The notes beneath the pieces were generated by a model that saw only the letters and a program-made list of their open reading frames with translations, was not told the origin of the DNA and did not search any database. From assembly GCA_038380795.1 (NCBI GenBank), contig CM076261.1, positions 36,605,866-36,669,865 on the forward strand: a stretch of DNA of 64,000 bases. The letters are read 5' to 3'. Made by a program: the position numbers and the translations under genes. This document shows, piece after piece, positions 23,670-36,864 of the stretch (the first letter of the stretch is position 1; the number at the start of each line of letters is the position of its first letter). The DNA comes from Pyrocephalus nanus (lineage: Eukaryota > Chordata > Aves > Passeriformes > Tyrannidae).

Positions 23670-26600
23670 ACCTATTGCTACAAATTTAAAGGAAAGTGAC
23701 ATTCTCCAAGCATATTTATTACTTTTCAAGAAGATAATAATTTTGCTAAGTTTAGTGTTGCAAGAATCAGGAATCTACAATAAAACATACAATATTGTTC
23801 ATATTCTTTCTATTCAACCCCATTTTGTTTAACTGCTTTTTTTATATATATGTTGCAGAACATTTGCAGTGTTGTCTAAGTGTTCTTTAGTATGTTGGTA
23901 CAGATACTTCAGAATGAAATAACTGTAAAAGACTGAACTTTTCCCTGAGTGTTGCACCTTGTCAAATGAGAAGTGCCATAGATCTAAATAGCTTTTTTGT
24001 CCTCCCAACCTCAAACTAACTCATGAGCTGCTGTAGTTAAGGAAGCTCTTCTGTGGTGTGCCCTGAAAACTGTATAATGGCCCAGAATTTGCATGTTGGT
24101 TTCCACTGCTGTGCACCTCCTTTTCTACTGTGTCCCTCACAGCAGACTTTGGCAGAGTGTTTTTTGGCACCAGCAGGCCCATCACCTATGAGCCACTGCA
24201 GTGCTTGATGTTAACATCCTTATGCTGCATCAGTGGATGACAGTGGTGTGATAGGGAAGGGAAGCTGATGATCCTGTCAGTCTTCCTCTCCCCTGTGAGA
24301 AAATGAGAAAGAACTGCTGGGGCAAAGGCATGGCTGGTCTCATTGCTATTTCCTGCATACCCTCACCTAGAGGCACCCATCTTACCTTTAGCAATGATTT
24401 GAGATTCCTTTCTCCTCAAATACTCTGGCTAACATAAGAGGTCTCATAGGGTGTTTATCCTCTATTACACACTCCAAACACAAGCCTTTTATGCTTTTTG
24501 TTTAATCTTTAACTAAACATTTCCATTCAAATTTGTATGACAGAAAGTATTTACTAGGTCAGCAGAATGATCCAAAATCTTCCTAAATTCAAAAAAGGTT
24601 GAAATTTATTTATTTTTTATTTTTATATATAGTGCAACAGCTGGACTAAATTAAAGAGACAAACAAGTAGATTAAGCTAGGACAAAATTGTTTGATGTGT
24701 CTTATTTTTTCCACTGAAACCGCAATGCCTCTGAAGCTTGTAATCTTGCCAGATACTGCCACTAATGTCTGAATTCTTATTAAAGGTGACATCTGGATAT
24801 TTACCAGTAACTTTCCAAATGACATCTTCAAATCTGAAATGTCCTCAGTGTATTCAGGATTGTGTATTTTTTGAAAGTTTCATATATATATAGTTCTATT
24901 TATATATAAGTATACATATATACAACTATATAGACACACTTATAACTATATGTGTAGAATTTCTTTTGCATATATAAGTATAGATATATATACTCAGATG
25001 TTTACATGTTAGTGTCTTATATATCTAAACATACATAAACATTTAAGGTAGAAGTATACCTCTGAGAGCTCAGTGTTATTAATTTTTATGCATTCCTGGT
25101 AGAAACATTAGACAACATTCTAGCTGTATTTAGATGTGCACTCTCACTCCTGGTCTACTGAAGTAGTTTGTTCCCTGAATTGAAAATAATAAAAGCAGTC
25201 ATATGCTGACAATGATTAAAACCAGAAATAAAATTACCAGATCAATATCACCAAATTATATAAACTTTTTGCTCTTCAGTATAAAATTTAATTGAAATAC
25301 TACAATTAATACTGAAATACTAAAACAGAAATTTCAAGACAGTCTAAAAAACTGAGATCACATGATTATGAATATATATACACCCAGCAAAATTCTACAT
25401 ACTACAGAAAACAAACTTATATTATCCTTCTCCTCAGACAGGAAAATATATACAGAGAAAGACTCTTCTGTTTTGTACATACACAAAATAAATGCAAAGA
25501 GTGATGCCAGACTCATCAGTAATAAAAGGTTGTCCTTATTATTGTAATGTCGATAATATATTATCACTTAGTTTTATTTGGTATTTAATTATTCTAATGT
25601 ATATAGATTAGTTTCCAACACAATGGGAAACTCCAGATATGAGAAATCTTCTTTTAATTACCCTCTCTGCCATTTATGTACTGAATCCTGACTCTACTTT
25701 CCTGAAGAATCACAACCTTAGACAGATCTTCTCATAACCATTGCCCAAACTCAAGATCCTATAGCATAATCTCCGGGAAAGTAATGACTTAAAATCAAAA
25801 ATGCAGGTGATCAAGGGACCTCTTAGAACCTATAGCTGGACCCTATATCTGGACCGGTGACTGTCAAACTTCATCTGGTTCATAGGTATAAGTGCATAAC
25901 CAGTCAAATCCTATCTCACAGATACCCAGGGCTGCACAGGTGTAACTACTCTGAGAGGAAAGCCTGCCCTTAAGAGCTGGAAATGGCCATGATAAACTTG
26001 AACGGGGTTGGTGACCCCAACACATGCCATTAGTATTTCTTCAATCTCTGTCCCCCTAGCTGGGACATCAGCATACTGCAAAGAGTCAATTATTTCCATA
26101 GCTGTGGTGGTTATGTAATTGGGGGCCATTCATTAATGCTTTTGCACTATAAGAGGGAGCTGGAAGCTATCTGAATAGAGAAAGTCTACAGCAGTGTTTT
26201 ATAGAGGCAGCTTGTAAAGTGTATAATTAATCCCCTCTAGTGTTATGAGTATTAGAAAAAAATTATTCAAGGAAGATTAGTAGTCTGTTGGCAGGACTTT
26301 TAATTAAATAATAGTACTAAATAACTTGTAGTCATATTTCCTCCTCCATCTGAAGTGTATATTTTTACCTGGATCAGAGACTGTCTTCTATGCTTGTAGA
26401 ATGTCTACAAAATGAGATACCATTTCACTGAGTTCTCTGGACATATATTTTCAACTTCTAAAACAAACTGTATGAGCTCAAAGTTGATTTTTTATACTCA
26501 CAGAGTTCTGAAATTAAATGAAAAAATAGTACTCAGCTACTATATCAGAGTAGGAGATTAAAAGTTTCATCCTATATGCCATTATTTAATATTCCTCACT

Positions 26601-28748
26601 TTACTCCGTGGCAAAGTTATTGTAAAACTTTAAAATAAATATTTAATCTCAATTTCTGTAAATAAAAATACAATACATTTACAAATTAATGTTTGTTAAA
26701 TTAGGCCCATAAGAATTGCCCTACTCATCTGACCCACAGCCAATATTCTGTCTGAGAGTAGCTGGTAGCAGGAGAAAAAAGAAACCCTTAAGTAAACATC
26801 TGCGAAATAATCTGTGCACATTAAATCAGTTCCTTCTACTTACCAGCCAGTAACTGACTTAAACGCAGTAGCATGATGTGTAAAATTAATTTTGTTATTT
26901 GGGATACGATCACACATAATAAGATGTTCTAAGCCTAGTGTCAATTGTTTTATGGTTTACTGACAATTTCAATTGCTTTAACTGTTTCATTTTCAACATT
27001 CTGATTTATTGAATTCCATTTCAAGGTTTCTTCAGGGCGTGCTGTTTTTATAGTGCTGCTGGCTGGCTCCTGCTAGGCCTTAAATCTGAGTCACAGTTCA
27101 GGAAATGTAGGCAAATGCCTAACTTCTCATGAATTTTTACTAAGCTGAACTTATGCTGTGTGGCCTAAGCAGAGTCCCTTTTTTTTCCCCTCATCGTGTT
27201 CATCTTCATTGTGAACATGAAGTAGATGAACAAACCGGTGACCCTTTTGGAATTTTTAGCACAGGTACGGGGAGATGGAATGTCTGGCTTGTTAGAGTAC
27301 AAGGAAGATGTCATGACAGTGTGTCTTGCTAACCCGACCTAAAAGAAGCATTGAGTAAGAAAGACAGAAATACTTCTGATTTTTGAGAGCTTGTGTAAGT
27401 TATTCAAGAAAATGAATGAAAATTCTTTTGTATAAATCAATACTGTTATTAAATATTGCCCTTTGTGGGGTTCCTGTTGTAATATCAGGCTTGCTTGGAT
27501 AAAATTTGTAAGTGCAAAAGATCAAGTTTAAAATGAAGACACCAAAAAAGCCTACAGTAAAAGGAAAATCTGAAGGGAAGGTTAATCTGAAGTTTATAAG
27601 ACTCAGCACAGGTCAGTGCTCTGAGGAATCGTTTGAAGAAGAAAAACTTTCTCCAGTACTGTTCACATACAAGGAGGCTGTTAGGAAAACAGAGATTTTG
27701 GAAGACTCCTTCAGATCAGTAAATGAGAAGTGGAATAGCAAAGGCAAAACAATGATACTTTGACCCAATCAATCAGATAGGTAGGTAATATGAGAAGGTT
27801 ACAAATCAAAAGAAGTGAGTTTTACTCAAAATGCCACAGCAGCAAGAAGTCACTAAAGGAGGCACAGGAGACTAGATTTAAGAGAGTCAATAAATAAATG
27901 ACTCTGCACCTGAAATTCAGAGAGCTACTGAGAACCTCTTCAACACTGAAATCCAAGAGTACGATTTACATTATGTATTTTTAGCAGATGCTATATTTTG
28001 GATTGGAAAAAATAGTCCTATATGTTATTGTTTAAAGGTCATATATTTTTCAGCAGGTTTTATTAGCTCAGATATGGTGTGAGCAGTGCTGTGGTAATGC
28101 TTTCTTTTCTTTAGCTGTTCATCCCCTTTTGACTGCAGCATGAAATAGAAACACACTTTGGAAAGTATTTGAGCTTATGCATTCGTGTCGTACAGATTCT
28201 GAAGTGGTACTAAGTGAGCAAAATGTTAAGAAGATGTCAGCAATGTAACTTGAAGGGGAAAAGTAATTATATTCAATCAATGCTTGGCAGCAGTCAGCAT
28301 GAAGCAACGGGTCTTGGCGTCTTTCCATGTATTTTCAGAGTGTGATCCAGTTTAATGGAAAGGCACCTATGGGGAAAAATGTGCAGTTAAGATATTCAGG
28401 AGAAAAAGATTGCATATTTGCCTGTGTTTGAAAATTGTGGCTTTAAACTGTTTAGAAAAGAAATAAAAGGCTTTTGAGATAGATCAGGAAGACAGATATA
28501 ATGTAGAATTTTATAAATGGTCCTATAATATTTCTTATTTTGGGGAAATTTTTCCTAAATCTCCTTACTGTGCATTTTTCCCCATAGATGCCTGTCACTA
28601 GATAGATCCTATAAACTGGATCAGTCTCTGAAGATAAATAGAAAGATACCAAAGGACACCAAGGCTCATGGCTTCATGCTGACTTCTGTAAAGCATGGAT
28701 GGACTATTTCTGCTATTACTTTTAATGTAAGTATTAATTCTACATATT
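23670..28748. other. Gene-free AT-rich unique sequence
   Basis: About 5 kb without a recognised gene or repeat body. 24060-24370 is less AT-rich than its surroundings but I recognise nothing in it. 24880-25010 is rich in TATA/CATA repeats. One minus-strand open frame (25911-26129) is listed separately. Confidence 0.5.
25911..26129 (-). pseudogene. Unrecognised 72-codon open frame, coding-like
   Basis: I do not recognise this frame, but its composition is more protein-like than most here: an acidic/amphipathic start, then 'RGTEIEEILMACVGVTNPVQ', then a mixed hydrophobic/aromatic end. The 'IEEILMACVGV' segment loosely resembles the C-terminal capsid region of retroviral Gag proteins, so it could be a remnant of an endogenous retrovirus. 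It could equally be a host exon: a 'ccaccacag' acceptor-like site and a 'CTGG|GTATCT' donor-like site bracket the central part. No LTR or pol was seen nearby. Chance is a real alternative, hence low confidence. Confidence 0.22.
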
Positions 28749-29035
28749 TCATAGACTCATAGGCCCATAGAATGTTAAAGAGTTGGAATGGAACTTAATG
28801 ATCATATAATCCCAACCTGCCCTACCACATACAGGGACACCTCCCACTAGACCAGGTTGCTTAAGGCCTTATCCAACCTGGCCTTGTACACTGCCAGGGA
28901 CAAGAAATCCATAACCTCTCTAGTTAGACAGTTCCAGTGTCTGACCACCCTCACAGTAAAACATTTCTTCCTAATATCTAACCTAAATTTTTCCTCTTCT
29001 AATTTGTACTATTTCCTTGCCTTTTGATGTCTTGG
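28749..29035 (-). mobile_element. CR1 LINE, 5'-truncated copy
   Basis: In reverse orientation the copy starts with the 3' tail ('catagactcataggcccatag', a decayed ATTCTATG repeat). It continues through the equivalents of 'ggaacttaatgatcat', 'ccaacctgccctacc', 'ctccaacctggcctt'-like sequence and 'acatttcttcctaatatc'. The order and content are those of the CR1 3' region. No coding part remains. Confidence 0.92.
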
Positions 29036-31009
29036 GTTGAGCTGTCTCAAATGCATAGGTGTTTAAAGAGAACACTGATCATCCAGTCTGGTCTGTCTAC
29101 TGTAGGTTAAAGGATTCCTCTTTCCAGTGGAAGATGAGAATAATTACTCTTTTGGTTTTGTATGAAAAAAGTTTGTAAGTGTAACTCCTGTTTTATTGGA
29201 TGATATTAATGTAGGTACTCACACCCTTAAAGGAAATTTCTTTACTAATGAAAAAAATTCTGTGTTTTAGCTGAGTCTCTCTGCTAAAATGAAGTAAGAT
29301 ATATACAGCAGGAGTAGAGGTCTGGTGTAAAAGTCCCATTTTCTAAAGCAGAGCAAAGAATTTAACAATAGTGTACATGAAAGGACTGGCAGTTCTCCCC
29401 AATAAAAATGCTAAATAATGTGTATATTCATCTGAACTTATTTCTTTGGTTACAGACAGAGAATAAAGAGTAATCACTGAAGGTTAAAAGCCAAACTAGG
29501 AAGAAAGGAAATTATTTTGCCTTTAGAAGTTCACGGATTTTCAAACTGTTTTAAAGTTACAGGATCTAATTAGTATCATTCATACTTCATATAATCCTTT
29601 GTAGTTTCTTCAAAAGAGGCCTCACTTGTTGGATTTCCATGCCTTTGAGAAAATTCTGGCTGCTCAGGGAAAGAGAAAAACTCCTGTTTATATGAAAAGG
29701 GGAATATAAAAAGCACGGGATAGTATCAAAAAACAGCTTGAAAACTGATGATGGTGATAAAAAAAGAAATAAAGCTGAACTAATAAACTGAAATAGGAAG
29801 GCAGTTGGAGAAGCAATCAAAAGCAAAGAATATTAGCTATTCATAGCACTATGTACAGTGATTCATCAAAAATAAGAAATGACTAAAAAAAATAGAAATT
29901 TATGAAATGCTACATTAGATCTATTATCTTTCTAACCTATCCCAAGCTATTTTTTCTAAATAATTTAAAGTCAAAATTTTCAAACACAGGCAAATATACT
30001 AATGTATATAGGTCTGACTTATGAAATTAATGTAATTTTTTTACTGCAGTGCTGTTTCAGAACAGATTCTACTGCCCTGGCACTGTAAAATTATTTTGCT
30101 TTATCTAATTTGGCTGGAGAATAGTCTGCTTTCACTTAGTTCAACAGCTGATGCTGATAGTTTAAAAATATAGTGCTAAGGATAAAGTCTTTATTACATG
30201 TATGGATGGGCACAAAGCAATACTTTTTATGATATCTGATTCTGGAAATAAGCATGACTACACCAATAATAATTCTACAGAATAAAGCAGTTTATTATTT
30301 CCAAAAATTAATCTTCTAGAGCATTTTAACTTAAGCATCTATCTCCCTGTTGAAATTGTGTCTTAAGAGAATTCAGAATAGCTCCAGGCTTCTCAGCCTG
30401 CATATGGATATTCAAGTCTTCATAAAGAAATCTGTTAGATGATCTGCAACATATTCAGAAGATAAATACAAAGTGCTTGCTCTCATTGATCTTCCTGACT
30501 GGCAGATGATGTGTAAACAAAATGATTCTAGTCTGATGGCTTATTACATACTCACATGAGGATGATCAAGAAGAAAGTTCCCTTTAATTAGATGGTGGGA
30601 CATGTGGGGTCTCCTGCACACTTGATTTCCCCTAGAGCAACTAATTTAAATCCTATGAATCATTGAAGCTCAGTAAGCCTGTTGGGCTTTGACTAGTATC
30701 TCAGTGTTCCACAGAGGCTAAAGCAAATGCATGTTGAATGTATTTTTTTCTCAAAATGTGAGTGCTGTGCTTCTTCTTATCTGCATTTCTAATTTCTTTT
30801 TTTAAGGACCCATAGATAAGACATTCACAGCAAAAAGCCTAAGTGAGGCAAATTAGGTGAAAAGCAGCACCTTGATAGCAATTATAACTTCTTGACATGT
30901 TTTCTTAACATGCATTCAAATAGTTGCATAGAAAGGAATTTAGCATTCAAGACCTTCAGGACACCCTATTTTCTTGTTTGTACCTTTGTAAATCATTGTA
31001 ACAGTTCCA
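29036..31009. other. Gene-free AT-rich unique sequence
   Basis: No recognised gene or repeat body between two CR1 copies. Confidence 0.55.
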
Positions 31010-31500
31010 ACCCCTCACTACAAGAAGAACATTGAGATGCCAGAGCATGTCCAGAGAAGGGCAATGAAGCTAGTGAAGGGTCTGGAGCACAGGTCTTATG
31101 AGGAGTGTTTGAAGGAGTTGGGGTTGTTTAGCCTGGAGAAAAAAGAGGCTGAGTAAGGACCTACAATTACCTGAAGAGAAGCTGGGTTGAGGTGAGTGTC
31201 AGTTTTCACTCCCAGGTAACAAGTGGCAGGACAAGAGGAAATGGCCTCAAGTTCAAGGCGGGGGAGAAAATCTCCCCTGGATGTTGGTTTTTAGGGAAAA
31301 TTTCTTCTTGAAAGGGGCTGTAAATTACTGGAATAGACTAAACAGGGACGTGGTAAAGTCATCATCTCTGGAAGTGTTTCAAAAATGTGGTAGTATGGCA
31401 CTTGAGGATGTGATTTATTGGTAAACGTGTGGGTGGTGCTAGGTTGATGGTTAGACTTGATAATCTTAAATGTCTTTTCCAACCTTTAAGATTCCATGGC
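31010..31500 (+). mobile_element. CR1 LINE, 5'-truncated copy
   Basis: Nearly 500 bp of CR1 3' region: 'catgtccagagaagggcaatgaag', 'ggtctggagcacaggtctta', 'tttagcctggagaaaa', 'caggtaacaagtggcaggac', 'ctggaatagactaaacaggg' and a 3' end 'cttttccaacctttaagatt'. Divergence from the expected sequence and the loss of the tail repeat indicate an older insertion of a different subfamily from the one at 10108. The minus-strand open frame at 31291-31482 is only the complement of this repeat. Confidence 0.93.
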
Positions 31501-31751
31501 TCTCTGGTTGCAAACTTCCAGGAGTTACTTAGGTCTTACAACAATATAATAGCTCTCCCATTATTTTTAAAGGATATTTTTTAATCCTTATATCCTTTGG
31601 ACAGAATATATCCAGTAAAATCAGTTACTCAGTTCTGAGGAGCTAATAATTGAAAGACAGAAACAGTAACTCTCCAGGATACACAGTGCAATATAGATGT
31701 TCACTTCAGAAAGCATTTCAGAAGCTACTTAACACTGGTAATAGGTGAACA

Positions 31752-31885
31752 GCAGGTTGTGCAGTCTCTATTGCTGAAGATCTCTAAGAATAGATCAGAT
31801 AAATATCTCTCAGGATCAACTTAGCTGAAGTTAGGACAGCAAAATGAAGTAGATTGCCTCTTGCTATCTTTTCTAACTATTTTTC
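31752..31885 (+). mobile_element. Ancient CR1-like fragment
   Basis: 'ggttgtgcagtctctatt', 'gaagatctctaagaatagatc', 'agataaatatctctcagg' and 'gattgcctcttgctatct' follow the order of the 3' part of an old CR1 subfamily known from turtles, crocodilians and birds. It is degraded and lacks a tail. A younger CR1 begins about 30 bp downstream. Confidence 0.6.
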
Positions 31886-31914
31886 CATGCTGTATGGGAT
31901 TGCATCACTCATAG

Positions 31915-32048
31915 ACCTTGAGTATGGATGGGGCTTTGAGCAACTTGGTCTATAGTGAAAGGGGATGCTGCACTGACATGGCAGGGTGGTTCAAACTAGA
32001 TGAATTTTACAGTTCTTTTCAATCCAAACCATGCTATGATTCTGTGAT
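31915..32048 (+). mobile_element. CR1 LINE 3' fragment
   Basis: 'ggatggggctttgagcaact', 'gatgaattttacagttcttt' and 'ccaaaccatgctatgattctgtg' are the last ~130 bp of CR1, ending in the ATTCTATG-type tail. Severe 5' truncation is typical. Confidence 0.9.
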
Positions 32049-35000
32049 ATGAGAAAAAATCCATAAAGAATAATTTGTGAACTAGGATGCCTAGACTATC
32101 AGATTTGAGTCCCTTTGTTTGTAGCAGAACAGGGACTATCAGTGTCATTTGTATTAAGGATAAATCATGACTCAATCATTGCCAGTTTCCCTTAAATTAC
32201 CACCATTCACCATCTACACCATCTACACAAGAGCTAAGTTATTAGCCTATAGCTCACTCAAATGTCATTCCCTTGGAATTTCAAAGAATGTCTTGATTTG
32301 GAAATAATTCTGAACAGCATGAGAGATGGAAATGCCTAAAGGTGATAAGAATAGAGACAGAAAATGAAATGGGGACTTAAATGTTAGAGAGTCTAATTCT
32401 ACTTCTTTCAAAGATACTGAAACAAATAATCAATGAACGTTTCAGTAACCAGAAAGGAAAAAGAAGCTAAATTTTACATGAATGTGTTTCCTAAAGTTAA
32501 TCTGTTATTCAGATTTTCCACTGTCAGTGATGGGTAAACTCTTATACTGTTATTTACATAAAAGGGGACAATTTTATGTCCTACCTCTCTACTAATTTCT
32601 CAGTTTTCATTAAACTTGTAGGGATTTACTTACCACTCAGATAATTAATTTGAATTTGGTGGAAATCTCTAGGATATTACAGATATACATACACAAGATG
32701 ATCATTTGATTGTTCCCTGATGAATTGAGGATGAAAAAAAAAGAACAAGTCAGGAATCATAGAGTGTATGATTATAATTTTAAATGTAATATGCCAGTAG
32801 CCATTTCCTGAGATGAACTGACACATAATGGCCCCTATTCATCCCAATAAATTATCCAAAAGAAGGTACTCATAGATAAGAAATGTCCACAAACAAAATG
32901 CCTAAAAGTATGTGATAATTCTCTAAACATGCTTGGGCACTTTTTGGGACAGTTTAGGCCAACACAATGGCAGAAACTATTTAAGCAACTTAAGTGATTG
33001 GGTTCCTATCTACAGAAAAAGCCATGTCATAATTCAGTTTGATATTATAGATAGAGGCAGTGTTTACCTGATACACATCCAAATGTTTTTAAGGCTAAGA
33101 CCAGAATTTCTTTGAGAAACTGTACTTATTACAAAGCTCTCCTACTGTATCGTGCAATTTATTCCACTGTAAAGTTTTTTAAAAGGTACATAAAGCCACA
33201 GTTCTTCATTCTTTCTTTTTAATTTTCTCAAATTGCTGATGATGGAGCCAGCAATGCCTTATATATGAAGCTGTAGAGTATTATCTGTGATTGTCATCAT
33301 CTTCTCCAATTCTCTTTGTTGATGCTCTGTATTAGAAACATCTCCTGAGATATAAGCAAACATCAGTTCAGCTGAAAATTTTCTCATTCACTGGGATTGC
33401 CAGAATGTGGAATGCATTTTTGGTGTGTCAAATTTTGTCCCATTTTGTCAACATGATGATCATGACCACTATTTAAAAAAAAAAAAAGCAAATATAAAAT
33501 GAGTTTTTGAGAAAAGTTGACATGTGGGATTAAGAAAATCAAGGACAATTGAACTCAAAATTGCCCAAGCAGAAATGAATGGGCATAAATAATACATCTT
33601 AACCAGCATTTGTAACAAATTGTAGTAACTAAGAATAATTCCCTAAAAGATAGATTAGATAGAAAGGATTTTTATTTCTTGAGCATGAGCAAGCAATGGT
33701 TGTCACATTGCCTTTTCATTAGTTATACCTAAAAACATTTGTGAGTGGTAGTAATCATCTGAAACCATTTCAGAAGCTCTTGATAGATATATTTTGGCAG
33801 TAGTTTAGATATGGAAAGCAATAACTTGAAACACAGTGCACCATGTTCCCAGCTGGTAGAAATTGTCACTGGTCCATTTACTTCCAGAAGTACAGATTAA
33901 ACAAGGTGTTATTAGTCCAGTAGCACTAACGTTCTCAAAAAAATTGTAAAGATTCATTAATTTTGCTTTGGGATCAGTATGTATGAGTTTGATGCACTTA
34001 TTTTCTGAATCACATTCTATACTTTATCCTTTCTCTAATGGGAAAATAACCTTATTTAAATAGGAACGTAATCACAAGTTGTATATGTTCCTTGAAATGC
34101 AAAGTCACTTTTGTTGCTAAGAAACATGTTAGAGACTTATTTTTCTTCCAATTAACTAGAGAGAAGCCAAATTCAATGAGAAACTATAGTAGATATTTCC
34201 CTGAGGCTATACAACATGGATTTTTTTTTTGTTTTCCTGAAGGAAACAGGATGCATGACATCTGGATGACACTTATTTTATGCAAACATGTAGCCCAGTC
34301 AAGGCTTTTTAATAAAACACCCAGTATCTCTGTAAAATGAGGGGAAGTCAGATTTGAGGCTAGCTAGTGGGAGCTTTGAGAAGGAGTAAAGATGAACAGT
34401 GGAGATATCTGGGTATGACTCAGTAATTGGCTGTTTATATGCAGTCTTTCTGACATGCATGGGGCCCACAGGAAGGGTGATGTGTCATAGTGAGGTCCCT
34501 GCATACTCTGAAATATTCTATCATTGGAATGCCACTGCCTTGTTTCAGAGCTTAGAGGGCTCCAGGGCCGTGAAAGACAGATTTCATTAAACACTTGGGT
34601 GCTGCTTTCTCTCTGTCACCTTTTGGTACTCTTTATAAGTGGGATCTGTTTTAAAAAAGAAGGTAGCCAAAGACACAAAAGTGTGGTGATGACTTGCATA
34701 TGATACTTTCAGAAGTACATGCTAAGGAGTTTCTGTCACTTTTGAATCCTCTGAGCAAAGTTTCAGCTATTCTGGACCTGGCAGACTTTCCCTGAAGGTG
34801 TCAGTGGAGTCAGGATTACGTTCTTTGGCTTATGTCTCACCTACATTGTGCAGTGCTACTGCCTTAAATGTTTCTTTGTGCTTTATAGTATGAAATGTGT
34901 GAACATACATGAATTGTTTAAAGTATAAGAACAATACACCAATCACGTCTTTTGATTTTATATGAACTTTTAATTTTTTAATTTTTTTTCCTGGTTTACT

Positions 35001-36864
35001 AGGAATTTTTAATTCCTAGTATGGAATAATCACATAATTAAATTAAAATTTTAAAATTTGTTTGCATTAAGTCTTAGCTAAGTGACATAAGACTCTGGAT
35101 TTTCTCTGAGTCTTGGTAATGCAAATTATACATGAAATGCATTTGTCTTTGTACTTAAATATTCTAAAGCTTAATCAACGGCAGGCCTCTCCTTGCAAGA
35201 GCCTCGTCCCTTGAGATAAGGTACATAAGAAGCTTTGTAAATGATATTTCATTTGACTGGAACAGGACATTCATCCTCCTGAATTATATTCTGGTGGAAA
35301 GAAGATGATGAATTAAATGGAATATATGCATACTTGCTACTTTTGTTATTAAGGCATCGCTGGGCTAGTATATCATCTCCACTTTTTCGCAGGAGACAAG
35401 AATGGGTGGAGAGCCCCACAGATTCATTCTGAGTTGCAAAGACAATAAGATTTTCTACCTTTTCTCCCTTCTGACTCTGTTACTGAAACAGTGCCATTCC
35501 TTGTACTAATATGTAATGCACAAGAGAAAAACTGTCCTAAATGTTTCAGCTGTTCATTGTAGGAGGTTAACATATACAAGCACAAGTGTGTTTCTGTATG
35601 AAATGCAATGTGTTACACTGGTTTAAGGTAAAGAGTATATCTGGTGTTTCCACAGTATTTCCACACCTCCTACCAAGCGTGGCTAAAGCTAGTGGTAACA
35701 AAAGATAGCAGCTTTGTTAAGCAGTGCTTGGAGACACAGGCAACATGATAAGTTCTGTAAAATGATTAAAGGATTATGATATGTCTTAGTCTGGATTTGC
35801 TACACCATCACTATAGTCACAAACCTGTATTTTTTTAGTTTTAAAAAGTGTCTTTATGTGATTTAAGGTACATCATGATACAGAAAGGAGCACAGAGGCA
35901 CAGTGACAAGCAGGAGATCCCCAATAAGAGACATGAGCCCTAGATCCTCTTAGGTTTGTCCTAGGAGAGCCTCAGAAATAACGTCCAGGTGTCACATTAG
36001 GAAGAATCACAGGCAAGAAAAGTCAGGATGTTTGGCCAGGAACAAGTATGGGGCAAAGGGATAAAATTACGAAAGAGGCTGGTGAAATGTAAACAGGTAA
36101 GCAGTATCTTGGTCCGGATGTGCTCTATGCCTGCTAAACATAGTCCATCCTGTTTTCTTTTTAACTGGCATTTCTAGCTGTTTTCCTGACTGCATGACTC
36201 TCTATTGCTGTGCATGTGTGTGTGAGTGCTGGCAACAGTCATGGGACCAGGGCTCAGAAGCCCAGGGCCTATCTGTCTGTGGTGTCAGTGGCTGCAGAGA
36301 CCAGAGTATCTGCACATTGTCTGTGTAGGTATGACAGCACATGATCCCCAGCCAGGATCAAGTTGGGATACTCAGAGAGAAGGACAAAGTCACTTGGGAG
36401 TCAGTTATTGGAGTGCCCATAAGTCTGTGCTGAATAGCAGAGAAACTGATGTGGTCTGAGAGTCAGCTGCTAGAGGAAGCAACTGCTGGACAAGTTGAGA
36501 GGTTTGGAACAGCTCTTCTTAGTAGGTGGGGCATATATAAATATATAATATGGATACTCAAACGTTATAAATGTATGTTTCTTTCTAATGGACCTTCATT
36601 GTGAATGACATTAGTTGGCTTTTGCCTTCTGCATTTGTATGAGAGGTTTTTTCTCTCTTAATTTTTGCGGTCAGATGTGTATATTTGTGCATATTGGGTA
36701 CCGTGTGCTTACATATATCAAGATTTGTACTCAGCCTTACTTCTGACTATACCTGGGGGCATGCAGCAGCCTCCCTCTTTCTGCCTACTTAGTTCAGAAA
36801 CCTCTCAAACAAATAGCTTGATCTTAGTTGGATGTGTCGCTTAAATGTTTTTGATGTCCATAAT
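32049..36864. other. Gene-free AT-rich unique sequence
   Basis: No recognised gene or repeat body. Contains an A12 tract near 33476, a perfect hairpin at 34998-35020, and a less AT-rich stretch (35880-36500) with a good plus-strand splice-donor match at 36097 (aacag|gtaagc) but no long open frame. Confidence 0.5.
34998..35020. other. Perfect 10-bp inverted repeat (hairpin)
   Basis: actaggaatt (34998-35007) and aattcctagt (35011-35020) are exact reverse complements around a ttt loop, in very AT-rich surroundings. Confidence 0.85.

Noticed and set aside
27512..27763. 83-codon plus-strand frame rich in Lys and Glu
   Set aside because: No recognisable domain; A-rich DNA gives Lys/Glu-rich translation, and there is no splice or promoter support.
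35940..36097. Possible plus-strand exon ending in aacag|gtaagc
   Set aside because: A decent acceptor and donor exist, but all frames contain stops and nothing else supports transcription.
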